Of a stretch of DNA of 64,000 nt, positions 25,109-39,700 are shown piece after piece. Every line of letters begins with the position of its first letter. Position 1 is the first letter of the stretch. The notes beneath the pieces are model-generated. The model was not told where the DNA came from. It searched no databases and worked only from the letters and a program-made list of their open reading frames with translations. Source of the stretch: Pempheris klunzingeri (taxonomy: Eukaryota; Chordata; Actinopteri; Acropomatiformes; Pempheridae); NCBI RefSeq assembly GCF_042242105.1, contig NC_092028.1, positions 14,865,338 through 14,929,337 on the forward strand, read 5' to 3'. The position numbers and the translations under genes are program-made.

Positions 25109-27593
25109 AAACATCTTTAATTATTATTCATGAAGAGTTTAACACTGGAAAACTTGTTAATCTGCTACATCGGGGCTGTGTTGGCGATGATTGATCAGAT
25201 CTGATTGACACATAAGTCCACGAAATCACATTTTCCTTAAGGAGCCTCGCCCCACTTCAATGCAGCATGGACAGCACAGAGAAAAAATATATAAAAATCT
25301 CCAATATGAAACAACAGAAAACAAGTTTTGAAAATGAAAATGAGACACACGATAACAGAAACTTGTCCATGAAACTGAGTTTAATAGATTGTTAAAAATA
25401 AGGCTACGATGCTGTTTTAACAAATATTGACCAGGAGGAACCACCGTTATGGTGCCCAGAGAATCCCAGTTCAAACAGGTAAATGTGACCAGTCTCCGGG
25501 GTGTTACAGATGGACATACAGTGAGCACACATACACCGCACATTTGCAGAATCAAACACACACTGACAAACATGTCTTGCGTTCAAACCCCAACATGTAC
25601 ACATGTACGGTACACACAAACACACACATAGACATCCAGCCCACCCAAAACGGTGGCAATAAACAGATTTAGCTGAAAACATAGCAGTGTTCTCTTAAAA
25701 AAAACATGCATAGCTTAGTACATATGAATGTGTTGTTCGAAAAACCACCAAGTTATTGTTTGCACACTTTGATCTCATGGTTTGTCAAAAAATTTCCAAC
25801 ATAATTACATGAATTTCTTTTATTTAACCATTATTAACAATCACGCAAACTCATTGGACTATTCTGTTTACAATAGCCTCCTGTTATGTTTTGCTCATAT
25901 AGAAAGTTACATTCTGAACCCAGATGGGCTCAATAACAAAGGAAATAAATACTGGAATGGCAAAAACACAATATAAAGTTACTATTTTGAAATGGACTGA
26001 AGACCAATCTTGGCCCAACTTTTGAGATATAAAAACAAATTAAAACAGCTGCTTAATAGCGGTATCCTACTATCATGGTACAGGCATCATCAAAATACTT
26101 ATTACTTAATAAAAGTGACGCATGAATATAAAACACTTGTGATGCCCAAACTAACAACAACAAAACTGACAATAGTTGCCTTCCAGGCCTCTGGATGTAT
26201 TTGTAACAAGAAAAGAAGGAATGATGAAGCAATCAGGAGACTCTTTAGTGCTGTGTGCATGTTCATTAGAAGGTGCCACACAAAAATGCTATTTTTAGTC
26301 CGATTCCCTTATTCAAGCTTATTTCCCAAAAAGACGAGACCCTGAAAATAACGTACACCCTCAAATTAATAGACTCACAATACGCATTAAGTTGCAAAAT
26401 AATCAAACAAACTGTCAGTTTCACGGCGCTTCTTCTTTCGTCCTTTGGTTACTGGAGTGACTACAAATAGTTTGTTCCCTTCATACAGTTACCACATAGT
26501 ACTGTAGTGCACGTTACCATGGGTGTTCTTCCAAACCTCAAGCTACTAACATGTAACATTTGTAAAGTGCCAATGAGCTGAAGCAAACAGGAAGCACCGC
26601 GCTGGTGGCACAGACGGACTGTCCTCACACGACGGACGAGGGGGTTTAACTTGAAGACGTTCGAGCAGGCACGCACGCTTGGACGAGGGTACAGGGTTTC
26701 CCCCACGCAGGCTACTGCTCACCTACAGCAACGTAAGCTGGTTCTTCTATCACAGGAAACCTTTATGTACCCAAACTGTTTAGATAGTCATATCACAAAA
26801 CATAGAGCTGTGGCAAATAGGGCTCGTGTCAGTCAATTTTAACACAACCTGCTCGAGCAGTGTTTCATCCTAATAAAAGCACATTTAAATTTACCACTGG
26901 TACGTGCAAGCTGCTTTTCTAATAAATCGGACAGTACAGTAGAGTAATCGTCCTCAAAAGGACACATTCAAGGAATTTAACCTTCTGAAATGTTGTCTAC
27001 ATTTTGAATAGCAGGTATCGTGACGTTTGGCCCTAATGGTGAAGATAATAAAGATGCTCAACTCAGGAAAGACCTCAGTGAATGCCTACACACACCTGAT
27101 GTTCACACACGTACAGACATGTGGTTTACAAATGTAAAAGTCTAATGTGTATAATATAAAATATACTTCCGTTCAACTAAAAAAAAACAAAAAAACAAAC
27201 CTGCTCCTTTTTTTAATGCTTCAAGCACTTTTCCCTTTTCTCTTCCACATCTAAAACCCTTTTTATCATTTGTGAGACGAACCACTCCACACACTACCTG
27301 ATCAAACTGACACCGCTAGTCGTGCTGACTTGGCCTTTTTCCTGTGTGCACCAGCTTCTCCAGCGTCTAACCAGCAGAAGGGAACACGCGGACCTTGGAC
27401 GGATTCTTTAAGTTTACGTAAACCTCGCCTTACCTATTTCAGATTCATAAAGAATAAACTGTACAAAACATGGACTAAAAATAATTGTTTTCTTTTACAA
27501 AGTAGTCAGCTACTCAGGCATTAAGAACAATCAGTAATATCAAATTATAAACGTCATGCAGGGGTCTGTTTTTTTCTTCTTTTTTTTTCTTTT
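25109..27593 (-). other. Probable SPAG9 3'UTR and downstream region
   Basis: AT-rich, no coding similarity in any frame, lying directly after the SPAG9 stop. A possible ATTAAA poly(A) signal on the minus strand is at 25,109-25,114 and an AATAAA at about 25,818-25,823, so the 3'UTR could be up to about 2.5 kb. The exact end is not determined. Confidence 0.4.
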
Positions 27594-27709
27594 TCAATCA
27601 GACATTGTGACCTGCCAGACAATGAGGTGGCTCTGCTCGACCTTGGTGGGTGCTGACTGCTGCCTGGCTGTTGGCTCTGATAAACCGTCCAACTCGCCAC
27701 CTTCATCAC
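27594..27709 (-). CDS. spag9: SPAG9 exon 30 (terminal, stop codon)
   Basis: Encodes [20 protein letters not shown] then [16 protein letters not shown] and TGA. The acceptor is CCTCAG. The end SHLIVWQV followed by a few residues is typical of JIP3/JIP4. Confidence 0.95.
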
Positions 27710-30700
27710 CTGAGGAGGAAGACGATGAGTCAAACCAGGTGGGTCACAGTGGAGACTTTTGGCCTTTTTGCACCAGTTTTAACAGTATATCACAAGATAG
27801 CTATAGTATAGCAGTATAGCTATATGACTAGAGCTGGGTATTAATCTAAACTTTTCTTGTCTTTACTTTTTTCCATAGCAATTTTTAAAAATCCATTTTA
27901 ACTAAAAGAAAACTACATCACATATTACGTTATAAGTCTTTTTACACACTCAAGGCAGTTTCATAACTAAAATATAGACCTAAAATGTGATTCAACTAAA
28001 GTTGTCTGACTTACCTCTGACTTAATTTTATGTTTCAGCACCTTAACATTTTCCACTCAAAACTGTTTTACAACATAAAAAGTGGTCTGGTAACATAGGG
28101 TCAATAAATAAAAATGTATAAAAGCCAGAATCAAAGTGGAAACCTTCAGGTTTCCAGACAACTGTAACTCCAACTACTGCCGTGCCGCCCCATCAAAAAC
28201 ACAGACAGATCTAACAGTGCGACCTGCGCCGTTTACACACCAGCACGGCCTCGGGGGGAGCCACAGGTTGGGCACCACAGTCCCGTAACACCCTTACCAG
28301 TGGTAACCGCATGGGCCAGCCAGAGCGTAATGCAGAGTGGCAGCTAACCAATGTTTTTCCTGCATGCCTCTACAGCATGTGACATCAGACAGCCAATCAC
28401 CAGCATTAACTTTGTCTAAAAGTATCAAAGTTTGATACCCATCCCTATATATTATCTTTTATGCGGATTCAAATGCAACCTTTTGCTTTTCACTCGGGGG
28501 AAACTTTACTTGGTAGCTCCACTTAAGTGAGGACATTTTGCTCTGTGGTGTACTCACCCATTCTGAAGTCTATGTAGCCTTCGCCTCCACTCATCACCAG
28601 GTATGTTTTGGGTTCAGATGTTGCGGTGTCAGAGGATTCAGATGGAGGGTCATCGGAGCCCGAATCTGCACTCCCTGGGGGGGGCATGGCCTGACCTGTG
28701 GCAGAAAGTCGAATTACCAACAGTAAAAAAAACACTTTACAATTCATTTTATTTTCTGTCAGCTAGTATTCTAATTACTGACATTCACAAAATGAACTAC
28801 TTTAATTATCAATTCATCTGCTGATTAATTTCCAGATGAATTGCTTAGTCCTTCCCTCTATTCTTCAGATGTCTTGTTTCGTCAAACCAAAAGATATAAA
28901 ATTTATGATCATATAAAAAAGAGAAAAGCAGCAATTTGTCACAAGTGAGAAGCTGCAGCCAACAGATTTTTGGCAGTTTTGCTTGAAAAATTACTGAAAC
29001 AATTCATTAATTATCATATTAGTTTCTGATTCATTTTATTTATTCATTTTTAATCCACTAATTGTAGCAGCTGCACATTAAAGTCACAAATAAATAGCGG
29101 AGACGGCTATTTCTGATCTCTGATGATATCTCATCAGATGTGAAATAATGGCGGTTACCGATGTAAGTAATGTGACCCATACAATTTTCAGTGGTTGACA
29201 GCTATCAATTTTACAGCATTTAATTTTGTTAGCACTTGTCACCCACCTGGCACAGTGACGAAAAACTTGACAGCATCTCGATGTCCATGGAAACACAGCT
29301 GGGCGTGAGCCATGGAGCAGTATGGCACGAAGCTGCCTGGCATGGCACAGTCTGAACTGTCGTCACTGTAAACCCGAACAGCGCTGCCGGGCCGATTTGG
29401 CACTACTCCGCTCGTCTTGTTGGCTGCAGAATAAGAAAGATATACATTAATAAAAGCTGTTGACATCACAATATGCATTTTATCTTGGCCTCTCTTTTCA
29501 GAGCCTTCAGAAACGTTTTGAGGGAAATGATAAATCCACAAGTAGATGAAAGAATAAGAAATTAGAAATAAAATAAGGCCAAAAAAGAGAGGCCAGCTGT
29601 GGGTGAAGTGGACTCTGCACAACACAAAAGGTGAGATAATGGGTGAAACGATCAAATCTCAGTCTCCGATAAGAGGTTGAGAGCAGGAAATGTACCAGAA
29701 AAGATCAGCGTTAATGGTCACAAGAGAGTGTGAAACTGATTTCCCATCAGAAAAACAGACAAATCAAGGTTATGAGCAGAAATGGCCTGCACACAGTCTC
29801 TCAGAGACACAGCGGAGCAGTCTGAGGGTTCATGTCAGTCTGACAACAGAGGAGTCTGTCTGCTGTCATTATTTTAGAAAGCATAAACAAAGTTCTTTCA
29901 TATTCACACTCCACGAGAAAGACACTCAAGATAGAAAAGAAGAGTCATACTGAAGTGTGCGGAAGAGAAAAAAAGGGAAAAGGAAGAATATGCCGATGAG
30001 GGAAGAGGACAGGCCCTCGGTCACCAGATGAGGACACCATCTTCCATGCTCAGAAAAGTTAGAAAGAGAGCAGCACTCCTCAATTTCCCCTGAGAACAGA
30101 GCTGTGCGGTGTGAACCTGCCAAATGGTGTCGTGTGAGCTACACAGTGACCGTCAGACCTGTATCCATGGCAACCCCCAGTTGTCTTTTATTCAACAAGT
30201 GACGCCAGGGTGGTGACAATCGCTGCTTTGTCCGAACGTGCCTCGAGAGAAAATGTGGGACGCAGATACATTGAGAGGCAACATGCAGACAGGATGTATG
30301 GCAGCCAGGATTTAAAGAGAGGTTACGATGTCGGAGAGAGGGAGAAAAGGAGACATTACGTATGGTAGCAGTGTAGCGGTGAAGTGTCTGTGCTGAGGGT
30401 CTAAAGTCTAAGGCAGAGTTGGATTGTGAAAGAGGAAGTGGAGGAAGCCGCAAAGAGAATGTGAGTTCGAAAAGAGCAAGCCACTTGTTTCCAACACCAC
30501 CGCCAATATGCTTTGATTTAAACACATAGATATTTATCGTACTGTTAAAGAAACACATTTCACAGAAATCCAGCCCCTGAAGCAGAAATGTGTGTCCAAG
30601 GGTGAGAATAAATCTCCACACTCACTCACGGGCACCTTAACCTGAGCGAGCTTCAATGAACATGGTGCTATTGTTATGCTGTTGCACATTTTTAGGAGAC

Positions 30701-33700
30701 TGGAGATTGTTGCATGGAGTAAACCTGAGTGGGCTGTAGATGCGGTGCAGGTGTGCGATACCTTCAGACAGCGGGATGGAGATGATGACGCCGTTTCCTG
30801 TCCCCACCCACAGTCGGCTGCAGGACACCATCAGAGCCGTGATTCTCACAAACGAGAAGCCCAGTTTCCCCGTGCCTGCAACACGCATAGAACACACACA
30901 CGTGTTTGCTGTTTCGATCCATGTGCACTCCGAGACCTGGAGGAAGAAGTTCGACGTCTCTCTAAATTATGCACATGCTGCTCTCAAAATGTTATCAGGC
31001 GGTTGTTCATGTAAACAATAGATATCATACGTATGCCACATTAGGTAGGTTTTAATCTGCTTACACAGTGTTTACTTCCCATGAAAGAGTAAGTAAAACA
31101 CAATAGTCTGATAAGATGAAAGTCAGAAAGGAGATTTATCATGTGTACCCAACATCTTGCTGACGTAGGGCTCAATGTCCACATCCTGGAGGTGCTGGTA
31201 GGTGTGGGCGTGAAACAAGCGTAGAGTTGAATCGAGCCGGATGGACACCCAGATACCGTCGCCGACCCAGGCCAGCTGCCGCACCTGGCTCTCCTTGCGA
31301 GGATGAGCGTCGAACGACTTCTGCTCGGACATGACGGATCGAGGTGATGTTAGATAACCGTGGAAATGTTAAATTCAATTCATTAAAGGTTTTTAATCGG
31401 CTGTGGTAAAAGGAGCACTAACTTGAGTGACAGAATGATTGTTAATTATAGTGTCCGCTGTACCTCTATCCTCATGGCCTTAGGCTGGATGACGTAGATC
31501 TTGTTCCTATAGCCGCACCACACCTTGTCATGGACTACTGTCATACAGCGGATCGAGTGGTGGGGCCGGCCAAGATCCAAGAGGTGGTAGTTGGTTAAAT
31601 CCCACTGGCCGTCTGCTTGGGAGAGACAGAGAGACTTCAGAACTGATCATCTCTGTGACATAAAAATAGCAGGGGAAATACCATGGAAAATGCTAAATAA
31701 CTAATAATTTAAGCTTCCTAACCCACGAAGAGCACGCAGGCTTACCAATGCTTCTGTGGAAAATTGCTATTGTCCCATCAGCCAACGCTACCAGGACTCT
31801 CCCTTTAACATGCCTGGAACAAGAGATAAAACACCTTTTACACATTCTTTTCCTCTACGTATAAATGCATGCTCGGTCTGTGTCCTTCAGTAACTACACA
31901 ACCGACTTTGTACTCACACTATGCTGAGGATGGAGTCTTTCAGTTTGATGGCATGGAGACATTTCCTCCATCGCGCCACAGACGAGTGGACATACAGACT
32001 TGAGAAGGAGAGACGGAGAGATGAAGAGAGTGCAACACTGGCTTTTGAGGAGTGGGTTTTAAAACGAAACAAGCAAACAATGCAACTGAATGGATACATT
32101 TACTCCTGGCTGACAAAAACAGAATCATTGCTGGATTAAAACTTCAAAGCTTGATTTCATCAACATCTTCCGTCACATATTAAAAAGCACAGTACGTGCT
32201 CACAAATGCCAAATGGGAAAAGCTTTCTGATAGGCCGTGTGAGTGACCCCTCTTTTATTTTCCTGCTGCATTAATAGCACCCTCTAGTGGCGGCTGTCCT
32301 CCTCACCATCCATTCTGAGCTCCCAGCCACATGGTGGGCAGGGCGCTGCTCATCCTCAGAACCTCCCCCTCTGATGGGTCTGAGTCTTCCGGCAAGGAAG
32401 CCACACCGTCCTGCCCGGAGCCCCTGGATCAGACACAGAGGATTCACCAGTTTTAGAAATGTACCCTTCATAAAAGAACATAACACTTGTGGCAAGTGCA
32501 GTCTCATTTAAAGGTCTTTTACAACAGTGTTACTCTTATTAACATTTCCTTTGTGAGCTAATATCCTGACTGACGATTTACTGGTGACAATTTTGCTGGA
32601 GACAGACAGGAACATTATTTGCTCACCTCTGTGTGTCAGCAGGAGAGGAGTCGGTGGGTCCCACCCCCAGTGGGTCGGTAAACACGTGCTCTGTGTAGAT
32701 TCCTGGCTGGTTTTGATCCGCTCCTTGGTCCTCTTCTCCATCTTCGCCCACACCAGCATTTGCCTCAGTGGCTTCCGTTGCCTCCTCTGCGGTAGGGACG
32801 CCGTCCTCTGCTGGACTGGACTCTCTGGACAGCTCAACTGTGGGCAGCGTGGATTAAGGGGTTAATCAGAGGGGAAATGACCAGCACACGGAGAGGTTTG
32901 GGTGGAGATTCAAACACAGGGGAATGTAAAGTAACTCTCTTTGCAAGGAAAAGGGTGGACTGTCCCTTATGATTTGGGTGGGAGGAGTGAAATAGGGTCT
33001 TGAGGATGACTCACTGATAACACTTTTGCTCTTTATTATTTATGACATTCTTGTAAACTCAGAAACTTTGTCCATGTCGGGATTCTGTAAGAATGTAAAT
33101 GATACTTTTCCAGTGAGCCGATTGGTCAGCAAAGAGGCAGTTGGCAGGTTTTGACCTCATCCTCTGTAGTTAATCTGCTCCATAGTAGGTTAGCCGTGCA
33201 GCACAGGTCACTATGGTGATCTACCTCAGTTAAAAGTGAGCCAGCTTCCTGATGCCAGTAAACCTGAGTTAAGGCTAAAGACAGCTAGCTAAGTCATACA
33301 GGACTCTGGTGGATCCTTAAGTTGTAGCCAGTGGCCCCCATTGTGTTCGATGCCAACAGTATGGCTGTATGGCAAACAAGGACGTTACCTGAGCCAGAGA
33401 CGCCGCTGTGCTCAGCCGGCTGGTCACTGACACCTGAGCTGGCCGTCTGGGGGATGGCGGTGGTCCCCTCTGCTGCCATGGCACCATCGCTGCCTGTTGA
33501 GCCCACACTCGCCACACTGCCGGCCAGTGACACCCCGTCACCTTGGCTAGCCTCCAGGTCTTGGGGTACCTCCTCGCCTGCCGGATAATCAGTCTCCAAC
33601 GCACCTGACAAAACAACAAACGCTACAGTCAGAATTCAGTGCTGATAGAACAGAGAACAAGTTCTGCAGTCATGGATGACAGAGACCCCACCAGCTAACA

Positions 33701-36700
33701 ATGATACCTCTGAACCTACCCGGCACACTGGCAATGCAGACCACGTGGGTGTTGCAGGCGTAGAAGCTGTCAAGTAGGTCAGAGGGTTGGCTGGCGTCCA
33801 GCACCATGACCTTGGTGGAGGAGTGGGTGCTGGTGCACACCCACACCCTACTGGATACCTCGTCCTGAAGGACCAGCTCCTTCTCCTGGTCCCCTTTCTC
33901 CTGCTCCTGACGGACAAAACAAAATCATTCGACTTAATGCAAACCAAAGCTTAAAGAATTTTCTGAACTCACCGGGTTCACAGAGTGGAATACCTGTTTA
34001 GACATTACAGTAAAATAAAAAAAACACAGCAGGATAAGCAGCCCACAGCCTCTTACCTTACTTTCTTGCTCTAACTGGTCCAGGCTACTCTGAGAACCCT
34101 TCGTCTGCTTAGTGAGCTCTGATGTGAGTAATGTCCTTCCCCCACACAGGTTGACCCCTGCAGCACACCACAGCTGGGGAACACAGAGAGAATATATAAA
34201 TATCCAGTTCTCTTCAGAACTAAAGGAAAGGTACAAAAAGTGTTATCTAGTTGTTGACTTACCTTCATAGAAGCATCTTTCTGCTCCAGAGGTCTCAAAT
34301 AAACCGGTACAGGCAAGTTCATTTTGTTCTCCACCTGTCCACCATTTGCCACCTGCCGGGGTATAGCCAGTACATGCAGAGGACACGGGCTTTTAAAACA
34401 GATTATAACTCAGATTTAGACAAAAAGGCAATGTAATCATCAGTGTAACATTCTGCTGAGGGTGACCATCTGCAGTAGCGATTAAGTCTGCACAAAAACA
34501 AGGGTCTTTGAAAGGTCGCAGAGGAAGAGACGATGAGGTGTGAGCCACAAATTGAGTCAAAAATTCAGTCATAACTCGGTTCAACCTTCTCCAGAACATC
34601 CATGGCTACGCAGCAAACCAGAACTGCTAATAGCTAATTCAGCATACTTATAAAAAAGGTGCCAGTTTACCAGAATGTAAACAGATACACAGTGCTCAAA
34701 TTACATCCCATAGTGTAACTCCTGAACTGAATTCATGGCAACATTTTACTTTCTTTTTACATCTCCAGAAGCATTATGGGAATTGTAATTCCAAAACATA
34801 CATTTACAATGCTCATTTTTGCATTATGCTGGTACTACATGTCTAATCACATGAGGTTGAGCTCCATCTGGTGGGCAATTTGAATTAGTGAGTGTGGTTA
34901 ACTGAACCCAGATGAAGACAAGTCTTGGTAAAATTGTCACTGATCTAATGAAAAAGAAAAAAAAACAGCCATATTTCCTTCCCACTTGATTCCTACTCAA
35001 ACTTTAATTTCCTACTTTGTATTTGCTGGGCAGGCTCCAGCCGTGTGCAGTGACTCGTCCATCCTCCTTCTGCATGTGGGCCTTGACCTGCCTGTACTGG
35101 GCTCTCTTCTGCTCTTTACGCGATGGCGAGCTGCACTGGTCCTTTCTGCAAGAAGGGCGAAAAGAGAGAGAAATGTGATCAGCTTACAGATACATCTCAG
35201 ACTTAACTTTAAATACTTACATGTGCATTATTGCAGGCCATTAGGGGGACAGAAAATTCCTAATTTTTTGTCAGCCATGATAGATATCAAATCCAAGGGG
35301 CTTGCACTACATTGACCCCCTAATTTTAGAAAAGAAATGAATACAAATCTAATTATTAAAATGTAATCAATGAATTTCACATTTATTTCTTAGGTTATTG
35401 GATTGAGATAAATTTCAAGTTTCACATATTGTGCCTTTTTGAGAATTTCCTTCAATATGTTCACTTTGATAAAATGTGATTAATGATTACTTTACTCACT
35501 CTTCATTGAGGAAGTCAAAAGTCTTGGACTTCTCTGTAGGGAACTGGGAGAAGGTGCTACTCCTCTTCACCAGGCTGCCCGGAGTGTTGTACTTCACGAT
35601 GGACTGGGACTCCACCTTCTTGATGGCGGGGGCACTGGAGGAGGAGCTAAACAGTCTGCTGAAGCTGCAGGTGGAAAAGTCACGGAGATGGAGCAGACGG
35701 GAGTGCAGGGAAAAAGCAAGGAAGGGGGTCACCAACCAGACGAGCAAGGAATTACCACCACCATTTACTCTACAGTGACGCAAAGCATGCTGGGGAGTCG
35801 TGGAATAGCTTAGCACCTCCTATCACATTTAACTGGGGCCGAGTACTGAACATCAATACTTATACTACTAATCAAACTGTCTTTTTAAGCAAGTATCAAG
35901 TTACAGTTTGACACTTTTATAAGGTAGTCTTGGAAATGGGTACTGAGACTAAGTTGCTATTGTAAAAAGTTGCATATATTTTGTATAAAAAGTATAAAAT
36001 AATTTATCCATTTAGCTTGTGTGAATAAAAATCTGAAAAAAGCAGATAAAACTTCACAGTGCAAGAAAAGCAAACAAAATGTCTAATTCATGATTTCAGA
36101 GTGGTGTTCAATCAACCTTCCATGCAGATGAGGAGAACATTGTTAAAATATGTCAACATGTTTCATTCAAATCACAGAAGACTAAACACAAATGTATCTC
36201 CAGCAATTTGTCATTTCCCATTACTAACTATTTGTGTGAAAACTTAAATCAAATAACCCATGAGACACTAGCTTACTGCTTAACTTTTTGGTCGATATTC
36301 TCTTCATGTCTACCCCAATAAGGTAAGATAACACAACTACTGAATCTATTAAAAATTCCTTAGAGTAACAAATCAAGCTACAACCTGAATAAAGACAGAA
36401 CATGTACATGTTTTTATGCTGCTTTAGCTCCCTATGAGCAGACAGAGTAGGAAAACATCAAAAGGCACACAGCAGGCAGGAGACAGGAAAGCCCGGGGCA
36501 CAAGGAGAGTCATGTCTGAGCAGTTTGTGATAACAACAACCACTGACGCACTGCACGGAGAGAAGAAGTTATGGATAAAGACACATCAAAGTTGGATCCA
36601 TTTGCAATGGAGGAGCAGCTCTGTGTCAATGGAGGGAAAGACAGGGGTTTGGCTGGGTGAAGGTTTATGAAACCATCTTTACCTAATGCTGCCAATTCAA

Positions 36701-39700
36701 TAGCACATCCAGGAAAAGAATAAGAAAAAAAACGTATTTGAATATTTGAGAGACAATGTCACAGGACTTAACTCGGAAGATGTGCAATGACCTCGACAGT
36801 CCGTCAAAACTAGAGCCCTGGCACGGGTAGTTTTTAAAAAAAAGAAACGGTAAATGTGGGAAGACTTACAACTGCCAGATGCTGGATTTCTTTTTTTCTG
36901 TGAGTGTTGGATTTTCTCTGGAGGCCCTAAAGAAAAGCACAAGATGATATCATGTTACCTGCCGCCAGTTGGACCTCATCATTCTCACTGAACAAATATA
37001 TATATTGTGTAAATGTCTTGGCTTTTGTTCTGTACCTGATCATCTCTGTCCACCGCACAGCTTCCTGTAGCTCCATCAGTCTCTCTTTGTACTGGTTCCT
37101 TTCCATCAGCACTCTGGCCATTTCCACCCTGGTGAAGCGCTTCCTCTGGGCTGTAGGTACATCACTCTGTGGCAGCGCACAATTAAACCCACACATTACC
37201 ATACAGGAATAAATGTATTATTGTGAGAATGAGCTACATCGCGACAGAAACAGGAGAAATGTATTACATGCTGTATGATGTATATTATATACTGTGTACA
37301 TATACTACATATAAATGCATGTCTGCAACCTCAGGAAAAGACTCACATCCTCTTCATCTTTACTTTTCTGTTTCACTTCCTCAACCTCCAGTCGCACTCT
37401 AGAAAAGAAGAAAAGATAAGTTAGTACACGTCCAAAATAAAAATAAAACTATTTTAATAAAATATGTTCTGTGGTTATTTCAGAAGTTTGTAATAAATAA
37501 TAGTACCAAACTTTGTGTATGACTGTTGACTTACTTTTTGAGTTCCTCCTCCAGCTCTTTGCTCTTGTCCTCCAGCTTGGCCTTGGCCTGCAGCACAGCC
37601 TCCAGCTCTCCCTGCAACATCTCTTTCTCACATGTCAGCTCGTCCACCTTCAATATCAAGTCCTTATTCACCACGTTCAGAGCATTCCTGCAGAGACGGG
37701 AACAAGGACATTTTAGTATAACTGTTGGCGCATTTTAACGACGGCAAAGGATCAACAAGTGACAGAAAAAAAAACGTGTACATGTACTTACTTTGTCTCG
37801 AGCAGTTGTGAATTCTCCTGAATGAGATTTTCAACTTCCCGGCCCATACCTGAACAGAATTGATAGTACAAATGTAATTTTTTGTTTTACATTTTAAAAA
37901 ACTATTTGACAACAAGCTGTGGCTGTATCTACATTACACTACATATTAAGATGAACTGATTATTCTTATTATGGTAAAATCCAACAATGACTACAAAGGA
38001 TGTGAAATATCTCCTAGTGAGATATTTGTCACTGTAGGTTTCACAGTACAGGAAACTAACACGACACACAAACCCACAGCACACGTCACATGACTGACAG
38101 GAGAAGGATGGATAGAGTGGGTGGGGTCTTACCAATCAAACTAAGGTCTGAGAAAACCATGCAATCCAAGTCAGGCGGAAAGAACAAGGAAGAGAGAGAG
38201 AGAGAGAAAGAAATGCGGATATAGTTTGAGACAGTGGAATGACCAAAATGATGAAAGAGCCACCGCTAAACTTGTAGCCGTTGACTCCACAAGCAAGAAG
38301 ATGTTGCTGGGTCTCTAAAGCTAGTTAGATACCACAATCACAGCAGTAAAGAGAAGGAAAACAGGAAGAATAAAAAAAAATAATTGAAGCTGTAAAAAGA
38401 ACAGTTAGGCCAACAAAGGAAGCATTGAAGTCCATCAGTCATGCACCAAACTTTGTCAAAAGTCAACTGTCAAACATAATGAAGAAGAAGCTGTGAGCTG
38501 GCGTATATGGCAGAAAGTGACTAATGAGGAGAGGTCAAAGAGACATCACAGAGGAATGTTTGGCTAAGGAAAGGTTTGAGGTCATACACACCAGAGTACT
38601 CCACTGGGATTATGGACAAAAGCCAGAGGATGAGACACGGGAGAAAGAGAGGTGATGTTAACATGGGCAGATGGCTAACACTGCGTACAACAGCTGGACT
38701 AAAGCAAGTGGTGTAGCGTTGCAGCAAACAGCAGGCGTGGGGAGTTACAATGAATCTGGTGCTATCAGTAAAACGCTTTGTAGTAAGTCTCAGTAAAAAC
38801 AGCTTTATCCATTATTTGAAAAAACGGAGAAAAGCAGCGAGTCCGGATATAAGACATATTCATACCTTCCAGAGATACATCAAGATAAAAAGTCACATAA
38901 TCATTTCAACAAGCTTATTTTCTCTTTTGTCTTTTCTACGTTTTCTATATCAGGACAGCACAAAATGACTTATTAAGTATATTATTATTATTCCATGGCC
39001 ATGAAAAACATGGGCTGTGTTGTCTTCTGTTTTTTAAGTGTTTAAATATCTTGCATCTTGCTCTTGCGAGGGGTTTTTGGCAGATTAATCACACATTACT
39101 TCTCAAATTTTTCTAAAGCTCTGCGATTGGTGGTCCCTCTATAATTTTTAGATGTATATTTTTTGCGATATAACTGAGACATCACATCACATTTTACCTC
39201 TTAGAGCGAAGCTGACAATGACAGCGGAGGAAAGTGACATTGAGGGTGCCATAAGTGGCATTCTGTATTTTTTTGCTTGTTAGTTGTCTGTTTTTTCGAG
39301 TTGGTTGGAGGGCTTAAGTCAATTGGTCAAGGCTCACCTCTGACTTTTATATATCTTGTGCAAGTAATTAGAACCGTGGTGACACTTTAAATCAACACCG
39401 TGTTTAAGATGCCTCAATATGCCCGAATGATTTCAATAGACACCTAGCAGCCAATTAGAAATGAGCATTTTCAATGGCCATGGTATAATTGTCACAAATA
39501 ACACCAATATGCAAGAAAACACTGGGAACAGAGCATTTCCACAACCCACTGCGTATTGTAAATACTCAAATACCAGGAATGTGTCAGGAGGTTCTTATCA
39601 CTTTCATCATTGAACCCATTTATAAATGAATCAAGGCATTTCATCACAGACTATTCCAACACATTCTTTATTAAATGTACTGAAAGGATTACTGCTACAT

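Noticed and set aside
30139-30621. 160-residue minus-strand reading frame in SPAG9 intron 27
   Set aside because: No recognisable domain, not spliceable in frame with the neighbouring exons, and the flanking exons join perfectly without it.
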